Positions 7,699 through 16,847 of a DNA stretch of 64,000 nt are shown in pieces; within the stretch, counting starts at the first letter, position 1, and every line of letters starts with the position of its first letter. Source of the DNA: Rhodobacteraceae bacterium EhC02 (lineage in GTDB: Bacteria > Pseudomonadota > Alphaproteobacteria > Rhodobacterales > Rhodobacteraceae). The DNA is taken from positions 186,001 through 250,000 of the forward strand of contig LXYH01000016.1 of NCBI GenBank assembly GCA_001650895.1, in the 5' to 3' direction. A program made the position numbers and the translations under genes. Under the pieces are notes generated by a model. That model was not told where the DNA came from and did no database searches. It saw only the letters and a list, made by a program, of their open reading frames with translations.

Positions 7699-9329
7699 TA
7701 TCCTCACTTTCCGCGCAGCTTTGCTCTCTGATCTTGGGCCTTGCATGCCTTTTGACAGCCAGCATTGTCAGCGCGCAAGGCACCGCATCAGATGCCATCA
7801 AGGCGCTGCGCGATCACGTCAGCCCCACCTGCAATGCACCAGAGGCCAGCGGCTCGGTCGAGCGCCAGATCATCTGTGACGGTGTGCTGCGCGTGGGCCT
7901 GCGAGTTGATTATCCGCGTTTCGGTGAACTCGGTGCGACCGGCCCCGAAGGCTATGAGGCCGATATCGGACGCCACATCGCCGAGCGGTTGGGCGTCGAC
8001 ATAGCGTTTACCACGGTGACTCCGATCAATCGCATCGCCAAGCTGGGCAGCGGAGAGATCGACTTGGTGATCGCCACCATGGGCCACAATACCCAGCGTG
8101 ATCCTACGGTACATTTCCTGCGCCCGCACTATTTTCAAAGCGAGACCATCGTTGTGGGGCCGACTGGGAGCGAACCGCTTGCGTGGGATGACCTGAACAG
8201 GCGTCTCGTCTGTACGACCGTCGGCAACTATTCGAACGTGATCCTTGCCCCGGCTGTCGGGCGCTTGATGCTGTTCTCACGTCCGCAACAGCTGATCCAC
8301 GCGCTGGAAAACGAGATGTGCCCCTTGATCGCGCAGGATGACACGCTTTTGCTGCCGCTGATCGCCCCCAAGGAGGGGGTTGCGGCTTTTGAACGAAAGC
8401 TTGGGTTTGCGCCGGTGCCCTGGGGCATGGCGATGCCCTTGGGCGTGTCGCAGGAAATGTCGGCCGCGATGACGCAGATCCTTGTGGAAATGCACCGTGA
8501 TGGCACATTCCTTGGGTTCGCGCAGGATCATGGCCTGCCAATGGTGTTCTTGACCCACGAAATGGCGCGATGGGGGGCATTGGAATGCGGCCTTTCACCA
8601 ATGGGTTGCCTGACACCCCCGCTCGACGTGCAGCTTGCACCCAGCGCCGTGGCCGGGGTCGCAGATGCGATCGAGGAGAATTTGGCCAAGATGCTGGGGC
8701 TGGAGTTGCGGCTGGGCTTCATGGAAAGCGCTGTTGGATGGCAGCTGTTTCTTGGCGGTCTGGGAACATCGGTGCTGGCGGTGATCCTGTCGGTCGTGGC
8801 CACCGTCGTGATCTCGTTCGGGGTGGCGTTCCTGCTGGTGAGCCGTCTGTGGGTGATCCGGATCGTGGGACAGGCCTTGATAACGACCTTTCTGAACGTG
8901 CCTACTGTTCTCGTTCTGGTGATCGTGAGCACCCTGATGATCTGGGCATTTTCGTATTCTTTCGCCACCGCCATGGTCAGTGCGATCCTTGCCATCTGCG
9001 GTATCAATGGGTGCTATGCGGGTTCGGCCATCGCCGAGGCCCATGTCATTACCACCGGCACGCCGACCCATTCGCGCTTCATGCAATCGGTTGGTGTCGC
9101 GTCAGTGCAACTCAAGGGGTACATCTTCAATTCCGTGCGGGGCATTTCGGCTGCCACTGTCGTTGGCGTGCCCGATCTGGTGAACGCGCTGAATGACATC
9201 ACCGCCTTTTCAGGGGCCCAAACATTCTATTACTGGCTTCTTGTGATTTTCTACATCTCGGCGGTGCTGTCGACAGGTATTGCGCTGCGTTGGACCATGC
9301 CGTTTCTCGTCCCCGGCTGGAGGGCCTGA
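7695..9329 (+). CDS. fused amino-acid-type ABC binding protein and permease
   Basis: The 544-residue protein has a signal peptide (cut after about VSAQG), a family-3 solute-binding domain at about 55-295 (VLRVGLRVDYPRFGE, GYEADIGRHIAERLGV, GEIDLVIATMGHNTQRD), then a His/Met-type permease domain at about 345-540 with several membrane helices (LFLGGLGTSVLAVILSVVAT). Normal polar amino acid systems have separate binding and permease proteins. The permease half has a weak EAA loop. Residues around 295-330 include a Cys-containing linker (ECGLSPMGC). The next gene is the second permease; no ATPase is present before the IS element. Confidence 0.82.
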   Translation: MISSLSAQLCSLILGLACLLTASIVSAQGTASDAIKALRDHVSPTCNAPEASGSVERQIICDGVLRVGLRVDYPRFGELGATGPEGYEADIGRHIAERLGVDIAFTTVTPINRIAKLGSGEIDLVIATMGHNTQRDPTVHFLRPHYFQSETIVVGPTGSEPLAWDDLNRRLVCTTVGNYSNVILAPAVGRLMLFSRPQQLIHALENEMCPLIAQDDTLLLPLIAPKEGVAAFERKLGFAPVPWGMAMPLGVSQEMSAAMTQILVEMHRDGTFLGFAQDHGLPMVFLTHEMARWGALECGLSPMGCLTPPLDVQLAPSAVAGVADAIEENLAKMLGLELRLGFMESAVGWQLFLGGLGTSVLAVILSVVATVVISFGVAFLLVSRLWVIRIVGQALITTFLNVPTVLVLVIVSTLMIWAFSYSFATAMVSAILAICGINGCYAGSAIAEAHVITTGTPTHSRFMQSVGVASVQLKGYIFNSVRGISAATVVGVPDLVNALNDITAFSGAQTFYYWLLVIFYISAVLSTGIALRWTMPFLVPGWRA

Positions 9330-9332
9330 TAC

Positions 9333-9980
9333 ATGACCTTGTTCGACGTGCTCTCGCTGGATTTCTTGCTTTCGTTTCTGCGAGGGCTGACACTGAACAT
9401 CAGTGCTTCGCTGATCGTGCTGGCGGCTGCGCTTCCGCTTTCCTATGCCTTGGCGTTGGGGATGCATGCGGGCCCTGCGCTTCTATCGCGCCCGCTACGA
9501 GCATTCGTGAATCTATTGCATACCTTGCCGGTTTTCGTGGTGCTTTTCTTTATGTCTGGAGTGTTGTCGGAAGAAAGCAGTATCGACACCTTGTTCGCAG
9601 GCAACCTGCCATTGATGCTACTTGTGATCGGACACACGCCCTATGTGCTGGCTTACGGGTCCGATCAGTTCTTGACGATGTTCGATCGGCAGCAACGAGG
9701 GAACCGCCACGAGGCCTTGCTGATCATCCCCAGTATTGGTCGCGCCTTGCAGATGGTGATGTCATCAAGCTGCTTTGGGGCAGCCCTTGGTGTGCCAGAG
9801 GCCATGTCGGTGGTCATTTATACCGCTGCACAGTTGGCGGATGAGGGCGAACAGATCCTGTTTTTCGTTGTAGTTGCCCTGATGTTTGTACTTGTGTTGC
9901 GGATTTGCCTGATCCCGTTCCGGATTGTGCACATCGCATTTGACCGGCGCGCCGCCCTGGCATCCGATGGCGCCGTCTGA
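9333..9980 (+). CDS. ABC transporter permease, polar amino acid type
   Basis: The 215-residue inner-membrane protein, with about five helices, resembles HisM/GlnP-type permeases: LTLNISASLIVLAAALPLSY at the N-terminus and a poorly conserved cytoplasmic loop around ALLIIPSIGRAL where the EAA motif should lie. It starts 3 bp after the fusion protein stop and would pair with its permease half. The ATP-binding subunit expected next is missing: an IS5-family element begins 38 bp after the stop. Confidence 0.75.
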   Translation: MTLFDVLSLDFLLSFLRGLTLNISASLIVLAAALPLSYALALGMHAGPALLSRPLRAFVNLLHTLPVFVVLFFMSGVLSEESSIDTLFAGNLPLMLLVIGHTPYVLAYGSDQFLTMFDRQQRGNRHEALLIIPSIGRALQMVMSSSCFGAALGVPEAMSVVIYTAAQLADEGEQILFFVVVALMFVLVLRICLIPFRIVHIAFDRRAALASDGAV

Positions 9981-10018
9981 GTTTTTTGGAAGGCAACAGC
10001 ATTTGGTGGTGCACGCAC

Positions 10019-11071
10019 GGCATTGTTGCAGAACTCTGACGGCAAAGGATTCACATCACGAATCCAGGTGGTTAGACGGATGGCATGAGCAAGCCTGACC
10101 CCACCCGCTACCGCACGACAAACTGGTCTGACTACAATGCCGCGCTAAGAAAGCGCGGGTCGCTGTTGATCTGGGTCGACAAGGATATGACCTGGCTCGC
10201 GCCGCATGAGGGACGACCAGGGCGGCCACCGGTCTTTTCGAACGCGGCGATCCAGTTCTGCTTGTCGATCAAGGTGCTGTTCAAGCTGCCGCTCCGCCAA
10301 ACGACCGGGATGGTTGCCAGCTTGCTCAAGATGGCGGGGCTGGATTGGGAGGTGCCTGATCACACGACGCTTTGCCGACGGCAAAAGACGTTGGCCGTTC
10401 AAATCCCGTATCGGCGCGCCGATGGGCCGCTCAATTTGCTCGTGGACAGCACCGGGATCAAGTTCCTCGGTGACGGTGAGTGGCAGGCCCGCAAGCACGG
10501 TGTTCAGGGCCGCCGCCAATGGCGCAAGGTCCATCTGGCGATGGATACCGCCACCTCCGACATCCGGGCGGTGGAGTTTACACCCAGCCGAGATGGCGAC
10601 AGCCCAGTTCTGCCAGACCTGCTGGAGCAAATCTCCGTGGACGAAAACATCAGCACCGTGACGGCCGATGGTGCCTACGACACAAGGCGTTGTCATACAG
10701 CAATCCTAGCACGCGATGCGGTCCCGATCATCCCGATCCGCAAGAATGGTCGGTCGTGGAAGGAAGACTGCCCAGCCGCTATTGCTAGAAACGATACTCT
10801 GCGAGCCACCCGGTACTATGGCCGAGCCTTCTGGAAGCGATGGACAGGATACCACGCCCGCAGCCGCATCGAAGCGAAGATGCGCTGCCTCAAGTCCTTC
10901 GGCGAGCGTATCATGGCAAGAGACCCCGACCGACAGACCGCCGAAATCCACATCCGCATCGCCCTCATGAACCGCTTCAACGCCCTCGGAACCGCCGAGA
11001 TCGTTCGCGTCGCCTGATGTCAATGGGGTAAGGGGCAGTCATGCCTCAAGCCGTAGTTCTGCAACAATGCC
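10019..11071 (+). mobile_element. complete IS5-family insertion sequence
   Basis: A 1053-bp element bounded by perfect 17-bp inverted repeats, GGCATTGTTGCAGAACT at 10019-10035 and its complement at 11055-11071, with one transposase gene. The flanks (GCACGCAC left, TCATCGAC right) do not form a target duplication, which suggests that a deletion or recombination followed insertion. The right flank is a LysR gene lacking its 5' part. Confidence 0.92.
10085..11017 (+). CDS. IS5-family transposase
   Basis: The 310-residue protein has the DDE domain of IS5 (IS903-like) transposases: LLVDSTGIKF (first Asp), TVTADGAYDTRRCH (second Asp) and RSRIEAKMRCLKSFGERIMARD (Glu in the YREK-like signature). It is full length and uninterrupted, so the element may be active. 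It lies inside perfect terminal repeats. Confidence 0.93.
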   Translation: MSKPDPTRYRTTNWSDYNAALRKRGSLLIWVDKDMTWLAPHEGRPGRPPVFSNAAIQFCLSIKVLFKLPLRQTTGMVASLLKMAGLDWEVPDHTTLCRRQKTLAVQIPYRRADGPLNLLVDSTGIKFLGDGEWQARKHGVQGRRQWRKVHLAMDTATSDIRAVEFTPSRDGDSPVLPDLLEQISVDENISTVTADGAYDTRRCHTAILARDAVPIIPIRKNGRSWKEDCPAAIARNDTLRATRYYGRAFWKRWTGYHARSRIEAKMRCLKSFGERIMARDPDRQTAEIHIRIALMNRFNALGTAEIVRVA

Positions 11072-11374
11072 TCATCGACCCAGAAGGTCGTCGACCGCGC
11101 CTTTCGCGCCGCCGGCCTGTCGCCGGTGCCGCAACTGACGGCGGATACACGCGATGCCGTCCATGAGGCCGTGACCCTCGGAATCGGGATCGGCTTCATG
11201 TGGCGCCACGGCACAATGCGCACCGATACGGTGATCAGGCTGGACATCCCGGCCATGGGGGCGGCCGTCGAAGAAGTGGTCTTTGCCCTCAAGGAAGAGC
11301 GAAATCCCTTGGTGGACCTGTTCTTCAAGGCCGCGGAAAACTACCGCTCGAGCCCTGCGCTGATGACGCCGTAA
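11072..11374 (+). pseudogene. LysR-type regulator, C-terminal fragment cut by IS5 element
   Basis: Directly after the IS right repeat an open frame reads SSTQKVVDRAFRAAGLSPVP, then TREAV-like TRDAVHEAVTLGIGIGF and KEERNPLVDLFFKAAENY. This is the second half of a LysR effector-binding domain. The DNA-binding N-terminus (about 200 residues) is absent and is not found left of the IS. Any start (for example the GTG at 11126) would make a protein with no DNA-binding domain. Confidence 0.8.
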
Positions 11375-11587
11375 ACACGCAACACGAAGGGCCTGTCAGC
11401 CCCGGTTCATCCTGCAAGGCCGGTGGCCCCCTGTCGCCTGCGCTGGTCCCTGCGTATCCTTTCGCTGATCCTGTCGCGGCGCGCCGACACGTGCAAACCG
11501 GGCACGGGCGCGAAAGGGTGGTCGCCGCGCGAAGGTCGAAAGCCGGGCCGCCACTGCGGTTTCACCCGCAATGGCGGCCTGTTCCGT

Positions 11588-13126
11588 TCAATCGCTGATC
11601 GAGCCTTCTTCGTCGCGGCGGGCGCGCATGCCGGCCTTGACCCGCGCCCCGAAGAAGAGCGGCAGGATGAAGCCGACAATGGCAATACCCCAGAGTGTCA
11701 GCGCGAGAGGGCTGTCAACCAGCGTCCACCAGTTGCCGTTGTCGATGGTGACGGCACGGCGCAGGTTGTTTTCCATGGAATTGCCCAGAAGCGTTCCAAG
11801 GATGATCGGCACCAGCGGCACATCGAACTTGCGCAGCACCCATCCCATCACACCAAAGCCGATCATCACCAGCAGATCGAAGCTTGACCCCGAGATGCCG
11901 TAGATGCCCACGAAACTGACCATGGCCACGATGGGCATCAGGACGCGCGAGGGGATCAGCAAAAGGCGGGTGAAAAGGCCCACCATGGGAATGTTCAGCG
12001 CAAGCAGCATGAAATTCGCGATGAACAGCGCCGCGATCAGGCCCCAGACAACATCCGGGTTCTGCGTGAACAGCAGCGGCCCCGGCGTGATGTTGAGCGC
12101 AAGCAGAACCGCCAGCAAGACCGCCGTGGTCCCCGAACCGGGCACGCCAAGCGCCAGCATCGGCACCAGCGCCCCACCCGCAGCCGCGTTGTTGCCTGCC
12201 TCGGGGGCGGCCACACCGCGCGGATCGCCGGTGCCGAAGGTGCCTTCCTTGTCCACAAGGCGCTTTTCCATCGTGTAGGAAATGAACGATCCCAGCGATG
12301 CCCCTGCCCCCGGCAGAACCCCCGCGATGAAGCCCAGAACCGAGGTGCGCAGCATGGTCGGCGTGCAGGCTTTCAGCATCGACATCGGCGGCGTCAACCG
12401 GCCGATCTCCATTTTCTTGCCGGCGGCATCCGACCCGCCGTGACGGTGCTCGAGGAAGATGAAGACCTCGGACAGGGCGAAAAGACCGACGATCGCCACC
12501 AGGAAATCCAGCCCGTCGTAAAGATGCACCTCGCCGAAGGTAAAGCGCGGCACACCCGTCTGGGTATCGACGCCGATGGTGGCAAGCCCGAGGCCGAGTG
12601 CCGCCGCAAAGGCCGCCTTGGCCTGGTTGGTCGAGGACACGCCGCCCAGGGTCATGAAGGCCAGGGCGAACAGGGCGAAATACTCTGCCGGCCCGAACAG
12701 CAGCGCGATCTTGACAAGTTGCGGTGCCAGAAGCGCAAGGCCCCATGTGGCGAAGAATGCGCCCACGAAAGACGCGATGCCCGACAGCGCCAGAGCCTCG
12801 CCTGCCATGCCCTTCCGGGCCATCGGGTGCCCGTCGAGACAGGTCATCATGGCCGGCTCGTCGCCGGGGATGTTCAGCAGGATCGACGATATCCGCCCGC
12901 CATACATCGCGCCGTAATAGACCGAGGTCAGAAGGATCAGCGCCGGTGTCGGGCCAAGACCCATGGTGAAGGCCAGCGGGATCAGGATGGCCACGCCGTT
13001 CGACGGGCCAAGCCCCGGCAACGCGCCCATGACGGTCCCAAGAAAGCAGCCAAGCAGCGCAAGCGCCAGGTTCTGCCATGTCAGCGCGACGGCAAAACCG
13101 TCGCCAAGGGATGCAAAAAGGTCCAT
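11588..13126 (-). CDS. tctA: tripartite tricarboxylate transporter, large permease TctA
   Basis: This 512-residue membrane protein is the large subunit of a TTT transporter, moving citrate-like carboxylates with the cation gradient. It shows LLGCFLGTVMGALPGLGPSN near the start, the repeated GVLPGAGASLGSFISYTMEK, and APEAGNNAAAGGALVPMLALG, which are the diagnostic TctA motifs. About 10-12 helices. The start at 13126 has CTGAGGAGACGG before it; the longer open frame to 13297 runs into tctB. It is last in tctC-tctB-tctA. Confidence 0.93.
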   Translation of the reverse strand: MDLFASLGDGFAVALTWQNLALALLGCFLGTVMGALPGLGPSNGVAILIPLAFTMGLGPTPALILLTSVYYGAMYGGRISSILLNIPGDEPAMMTCLDGHPMARKGMAGEALALSGIASFVGAFFATWGLALLAPQLVKIALLFGPAEYFALFALAFMTLGGVSSTNQAKAAFAAALGLGLATIGVDTQTGVPRFTFGEVHLYDGLDFLVAIVGLFALSEVFIFLEHRHGGSDAAGKKMEIGRLTPPMSMLKACTPTMLRTSVLGFIAGVLPGAGASLGSFISYTMEKRLVDKEGTFGTGDPRGVAAPEAGNNAAAGGALVPMLALGVPGSGTTAVLLAVLLALNITPGPLLFTQNPDVVWGLIAALFIANFMLLALNIPMVGLFTRLLLIPSRVLMPIVAMVSFVGIYGISGSSFDLLVMIGFGVMGWVLRKFDVPLVPIILGTLLGNSMENNLRRAVTIDNGNWWTLVDSPLALTLWGIAIVGFILPLFFGARVKAGMRARRDEEGSISD

Positions 13127-13136
13127 CTCCGTCTCC

Positions 13137-13568
13137 TCAGAAGCCCAGGGGGCCACGGGCCAGCGACAGGCCCAGAACCAGGTGGAAGATCGTGTAGATC
13201 CCGACCGAGGTACCGATGCCCACGGCCGCCGCTTCCAGCAGCGAGGACCCAAGCCGCCATGCCAGATAGGCTGCGGCAAAGGCGGTCGCGATGACAAAGC
13301 CGATGACGGGCAAAAGCTCGGCGTAGAGGATCATCACCACGGCGGCGGCGGCGATTTCGGCCAGACGGCCAAGCGCGGGCCATGCGGGTTCCGGATCAGG
13401 GCGCAGCGCGATGGCGGCGCCGGACAGGCCCAGGACGGTTGCGATAATCAGCGGAAAGGCCTTGGGGCCGACGGCATCCGAAAGAAAGCTTTCCTCGATC
13501 GCAAAGGCGGCGAAGACATAGCCTATGGCGAGGAGAATGCCGAAGACCCCGAAGATGCGATCGCTCAT
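13137..13568 (-). CDS. tctB: tripartite tricarboxylate transporter, small permease TctB
   Basis: This 143-residue protein has four predicted membrane helices, the normal size and layout for TctB. MSDRIFGVFGILLAIGYVFA forms the first helix, followed by FLSDAVGPKAFPLIIATVLG, a characteristic stretch (GPxxFP). It sits 10 bp before tctA and about 95 bp after tctC on the same strand. ATG 13568 is preceded by GGAGACC. It complexes with TctA. Confidence 0.88.
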   Translation of the reverse strand: MSDRIFGVFGILLAIGYVFAAFAIEESFLSDAVGPKAFPLIIATVLGLSGAAIALRPDPEPAWPALGRLAEIAAAAVVMILYAELLPVIGFVIATAFAAAYLAWRLGSSLLEAAAVGIGTSVGIYTIFHLVLGLSLARGPLGF

Positions 13569-13663
13569 GGCGGTCTCCTGTTCGGGTGTAAGTCCGGGAC
13601 GGACGGTGTCACGATCCGGGCGCAGCACAAATTGGCAGCGCCCGGGCACGGTGTGGCCGTGGA

Positions 13664-14641
13664 TTACTTGATGATGCCGATCTCGCGCGAGATGGCTTCG
13701 ATCTGCGCGACCGACTCGGTCACGAACTGCTGGAACGCAGCGCCCTGCAGATCCAGCGGGGCCATGCCGTTGGTGGCCATGACCTCTTTCCATTCAGCCG
13801 ATGCGTAGAGCGCGCCGATCTTTTCGACCCAGGCGTTGTAGGCATCGTCCGACATGCCGCCGGGCGCATAGAAACCGCGCCAGTTGGCGCCGATGGCGTC
13901 GACGCCCTGTTCACGGGCGGTCGGCATCGAGGCGAACTCGCCCTCCAGACGCTCGGGCGACAGCACCGCGATGACGCGGATGTCGCCGCTGTCGACAAAC
14001 CCCTTGGCTTCGGACACGTCACCCGTGAAAGCCTGAACCGAACCGGCCAGAAGCTGGGTCACCGCCTCGCCACCGCCGTCAAAGGCGATATACTTGACCG
14101 TGCGCACATCCTCGATGCCATAGGCATTCGCGGCGATCAGAACCTTCAGATGGTCCCAGCCCCCCACGGCAGAGCCGCCCGCGATGGAGATCGATTTGGG
14201 GTCGGACTTGATCTGGTCCAGCAACTGCGGCAGCGTCTGGATTTCGTTGGCGGCCGCCACGGCGATCACGCCGTAATCCGCACCGACCGAAGCAAGCCAG
14301 CGCACCTGATCCATGGTGTTACCCGGATAGGCGCCCTGCGCCAGCCGGGTCGCGGTGGCGGTCGACGCGGCAACGATCAGGTCGTTGCTGTCGTTGCGCT
14401 TGTTCACCACCTCGGCGAAGGCGACGCCACCGCCGCCGCCGGCAAGGTTCGAGACCTGCATCGTCTTGGCGATCAGGCCCAGGTCCTGCATCGACTTGCC
14501 GACCTGGCGGCAGGTGAAATCCCATCCGCCGCCGGGGTTGGCCGGGGCGATGCATTCGGGGTTTTCCTGCGCCAGACCGGCGGTCGCGGCCAGCGACAGG
14601 AAAGCGGCGGCGATCAGGCCGCGCGTTGCGTAAAGGGTCAT
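13664..14641 (-). CDS. tctC: tripartite tricarboxylate transporter, periplasmic binding protein TctC
   Basis: This 325-residue protein has a signal peptide (cut after AGLAQ) and the TctC/Bug fold: CIAPANPGGGWDFTCRQVGK near the start, then VSNLAGGGGGVAFAEVV and SIAGGSAVGGWDHLKVL. Start ATG 14641 follows GAGGAGGAAACC. It is the high-affinity receptor delivering a carboxylate to TctAB. First gene of tctCBA and divergent from tctDE across 165 bp, where control by phosphorylated TctD is expected. Substrate not readable. Confidence 0.9.
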   Translation of the reverse strand: MTLYATRGLIAAAFLSLAATAGLAQENPECIAPANPGGGWDFTCRQVGKSMQDLGLIAKTMQVSNLAGGGGGVAFAEVVNKRNDSNDLIVAASTATATRLAQGAYPGNTMDQVRWLASVGADYGVIAVAAANEIQTLPQLLDQIKSDPKSISIAGGSAVGGWDHLKVLIAANAYGIEDVRTVKYIAFDGGGEAVTQLLAGSVQAFTGDVSEAKGFVDSGDIRVIAVLSPERLEGEFASMPTAREQGVDAIGANWRGFYAPGGMSDDAYNAWVEKIGALYASAEWKEVMATNGMAPLDLQGAAFQQFVTESVAQIEAISREIGIIK

Positions 14642-14806
14642 GGTTTCCTCCTCGGGTCGGCCGGGCGCGCTCCCACACGCCGGCAAAGTTCCCCGCCGGC
14701 CGGCTTCTTGCTCTTTCCTGCGGGTTGCGGCTGTGTAACAAATGTTGCTGTCATGAACCTGTCATCGGCAACGGCGGATTCGGACCGGCTCAAGAAGGAG
14801 GAACGC
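14642..14806. promoter_or_regulatory. divergent tctC / tctD control region
   Basis: 165 bp between divergent starts must hold the promoters of tctCBA and tctDE. In TTT systems TctD binds this interval. I could not pick out a convincing -35/-10 or TctD repeat by eye. AAGGAGG at 14795-14801 is the ribosome site that decides the tctD start. Confidence 0.5.
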
Positions 14807-15478
14807 GTGCGGATCCTGATGGTCGAGGACGCCGAGGATCTGGCCGAGGGCGTGGTCGCGCATCTCGCCCGTTCCGGAGTGACCTGCGATCTTGCCCTGA
14901 CCATCGAGGATGCGCGCGACTGCCGCGCGGTGCAACGCTACGACGCGGTGATCCTTGACATCAACCTGCCCGACGGATCCGGCCTGTCGCTGCTGCGCGA
15001 GATGCGCGCGGCGGCGGACCGTACGCCGATCCTGATGCTGACGGCGCTGGCATCCATCGAGGACCGTGTCGAGGCGCTGGACCAGGGGGCGGACGACTAC
15101 CTGCGCAAACCCTTCGACCAGCGCGAACTTGAGGCAAGGCTGCGCGCGCTGGTGCGCCGTGAAGCGGCCCGGAAGGACGAAACGATCAGCCTCGGCTCGC
15201 TGAACTACGTGCTGAAGGACCGCAGCGCCGTGCTGGGCACACGGCCACTGGATCTGACCCGCCGCGAGGCCGCGCTGCTTGACGCGCTGGTCCGTCACAA
15301 GGGGCAATACCTGTCCAAGGAACGGCTTTATGACTCGCTCTACGGCTTCGAGGATGCCGATGTGGGCGTGAACGCGATCGAGCTTTATATCGCGCGCCTG
15401 CGCAAGAAATTCATCGGCAGCGATGTGGCGATCACCACGCGGCGCGGGGTCGGCTACCGGATCGATCTTGATGGCTGA
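14807..15478 (+). CDS. tctD: response regulator TctD, OmpR family
   Basis: The 223-residue regulator has a receiver domain (VRILMVEDAEDLAEG, phospho-Asp in VILDINLPDGS, Thr in LMLTAL, Lys in LRKPF) and a winged helix ending in IELYIARLRKKF and TRRGVGYRI. I start at GTG 14807 because AAGGAGG lies 5 bp upstream and the receiver begins there; the open frame extends into tctC sequence. Its stop overlaps the tctE start by 8 bp. Expected to activate tctCBA. Confidence 0.9.
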   Translation: MRILMVEDAEDLAEGVVAHLARSGVTCDLALTIEDARDCRAVQRYDAVILDINLPDGSGLSLLREMRAAADRTPILMLTALASIEDRVEALDQGADDYLRKPFDQRELEARLRALVRREAARKDETISLGSLNYVLKDRSAVLGTRPLDLTRREAALLDALVRHKGQYLSKERLYDSLYGFEDADVGVNAIELYIARLRKKFIGSDVAITTRRGVGYRIDLDG

Positions 15479-16847
15479 ACCGCGCGCCCTTGCGACACGC
15501 GTGCTGGTCGCCGTGCTGAGCATCCTTTTGCTGGGCGGTGTTCTGGTGGCCGCATCGACATGGTGGAACGGTCAACAGGCGGCGCGCCAATCCTATGACC
15601 GCATCCTTCTGGGCGCCGCCAACGACATCGCGGAATCGATCCGCATCCAGGGCGGTGCGCCGGTCGTGGTTCTGCCGGTTTCGGCCTTCGAGTTGCTGGC
15701 ACAGGCGCCGGACGACCGCGTCTACTATGCCGTGCACGGGCCGGGCGGCGTGCTGATCACGGGTCTCGATCCGCAATTCTGGATCGAACCGCCAAGGCCG
15801 GGCCGCGCGGGTTTCTTCGATGCCGCCCTGGATGGAGAGCCGGCGCGCTTCGTGACCGTGACCCGCCGCTTCGTCGAACGCGAATTTTCCGGCTCGGTCG
15901 AGGTTGTCGTGGGCCAGACCCTGCGCGCCCGCGCCACAATGACCCGAGAGCTGAGCATCGACGCCTTGCTGCCGATGGCCCTTGCGGGCGGCGCGCTGCT
16001 GCTGATCGCCTGGGCCGTGGTGCGCACCGCGATGCGCCCGCTTGAAGCGATCACCGAAGATCTGGCGCGCCGGGACCCCTATGACCTGACCGCGGTCCCG
16101 ACCGAGGGGCTGCCGCGCGAGATGCAGGTGATGCTGGGGGCGATGAACCGCTTCATGGGGCGGCTTGATGGGCAGGTTGACGCCATGCGCACCCTGATCT
16201 CGGACACCGCGCACCAGTTGCGCACACCCGTCGCCGCGATCCGCATCCAGGCCGAAAGCGCGATGTCCGAAGACGAACCGGCATTGCGCAGCCGTGCGCT
16301 GGACCGTCTGCTGTCGCGCACCCGGTCCCTTGGCACCCTTCTCGAACAGCTTCTGAGCCGCGCGCTGGTGGTGCATCGCGGCGACAGCGCGCCGCGTGTT
16401 CTGGTCGATCTGCGCGATGTCGCACTGGAGATCATGGAACATGATGATCATGCGCTCATCTCGCCCGGCACCCCGCTGAAGCTGGCGATCGGTGACAGGC
16501 CGGTGATGGTCCGCGCCGATGCGTTTTCCCTCGGCGAGGCCGGGCGCAACCTTCTCAGCAATGCACTGGCCCACGGCGCGCCCCCGGTGACCATCGGTGC
16601 CGAAAGACGCGGGACTGACGCGATCCTGTGGGTGCGTGACAACGGGCCCGGCCCCAGGGATGCCGTGCTGGCGCGGCTGGGTGAGCGGTTCAACCGCAGC
16701 GCGGATTCGCGCGAGTCCGGCGCGGGGATCGGCCTGTCGATCGTCAAATCCGTCGCCACCGCGTTCGGCGGGCGGATGGAGACCGCGCAGGACGCCGAAG
16801 GTTTCCGCATCGCACTGGTCCTGCCCGCCGAAAGGGATGCGCCATGA
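15471..16847 (+). CDS. tctE: sensor histidine kinase TctE
   Basis: The 458-residue membrane kinase has a first helix at about 8-28 (VLVAVLSILLLGGVLVAAS), a periplasmic region of about 135 residues, a second helix around LLPMALAGGALLLIAWAVV, HAMP, H-box SDTAHQLRTPVAAIRIQ, N-box NLLSNALAHG, and G-boxes VRDNGPG and GAGIGLSIVKS. It overlaps tctD at the start and the downstream binding protein at the stop (ATGA), so three genes are coupled. It should sense external carboxylate, directly or through a binding protein. Confidence 0.9.
   Translation: MAEPRALATRVLVAVLSILLLGGVLVAASTWWNGQQAARQSYDRILLGAANDIAESIRIQGGAPVVVLPVSAFELLAQAPDDRVYYAVHGPGGVLITGLDPQFWIEPPRPGRAGFFDAALDGEPARFVTVTRRFVEREFSGSVEVVVGQTLRARATMTRELSIDALLPMALAGGALLLIAWAVVRTAMRPLEAITEDLARRDPYDLTAVPTEGLPREMQVMLGAMNRFMGRLDGQVDAMRTLISDTAHQLRTPVAAIRIQAESAMSEDEPALRSRALDRLLSRTRSLGTLLEQLLSRALVVHRGDSAPRVLVDLRDVALEIMEHDDHALISPGTPLKLAIGDRPVMVRADAFSLGEAGRNLLSNALAHGAPPVTIGAERRGTDAILWVRDNGPGPRDAVLARLGERFNRSADSRESGAGIGLSIVKSVATAFGGRMETAQDAEGFRIALVLPAERDAP

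Noticed and set aside
10010-11080. target-site duplication around the IS5 element
   Set aside because: Flanks GCACGCAC and TCATCGAC do not match at 4, 8 or 9 bp.
14150-14806. N-terminal extension of tctD
   Set aside because: Antisense to tctC and not receiver-like; the ribosome site places the start at 14807.
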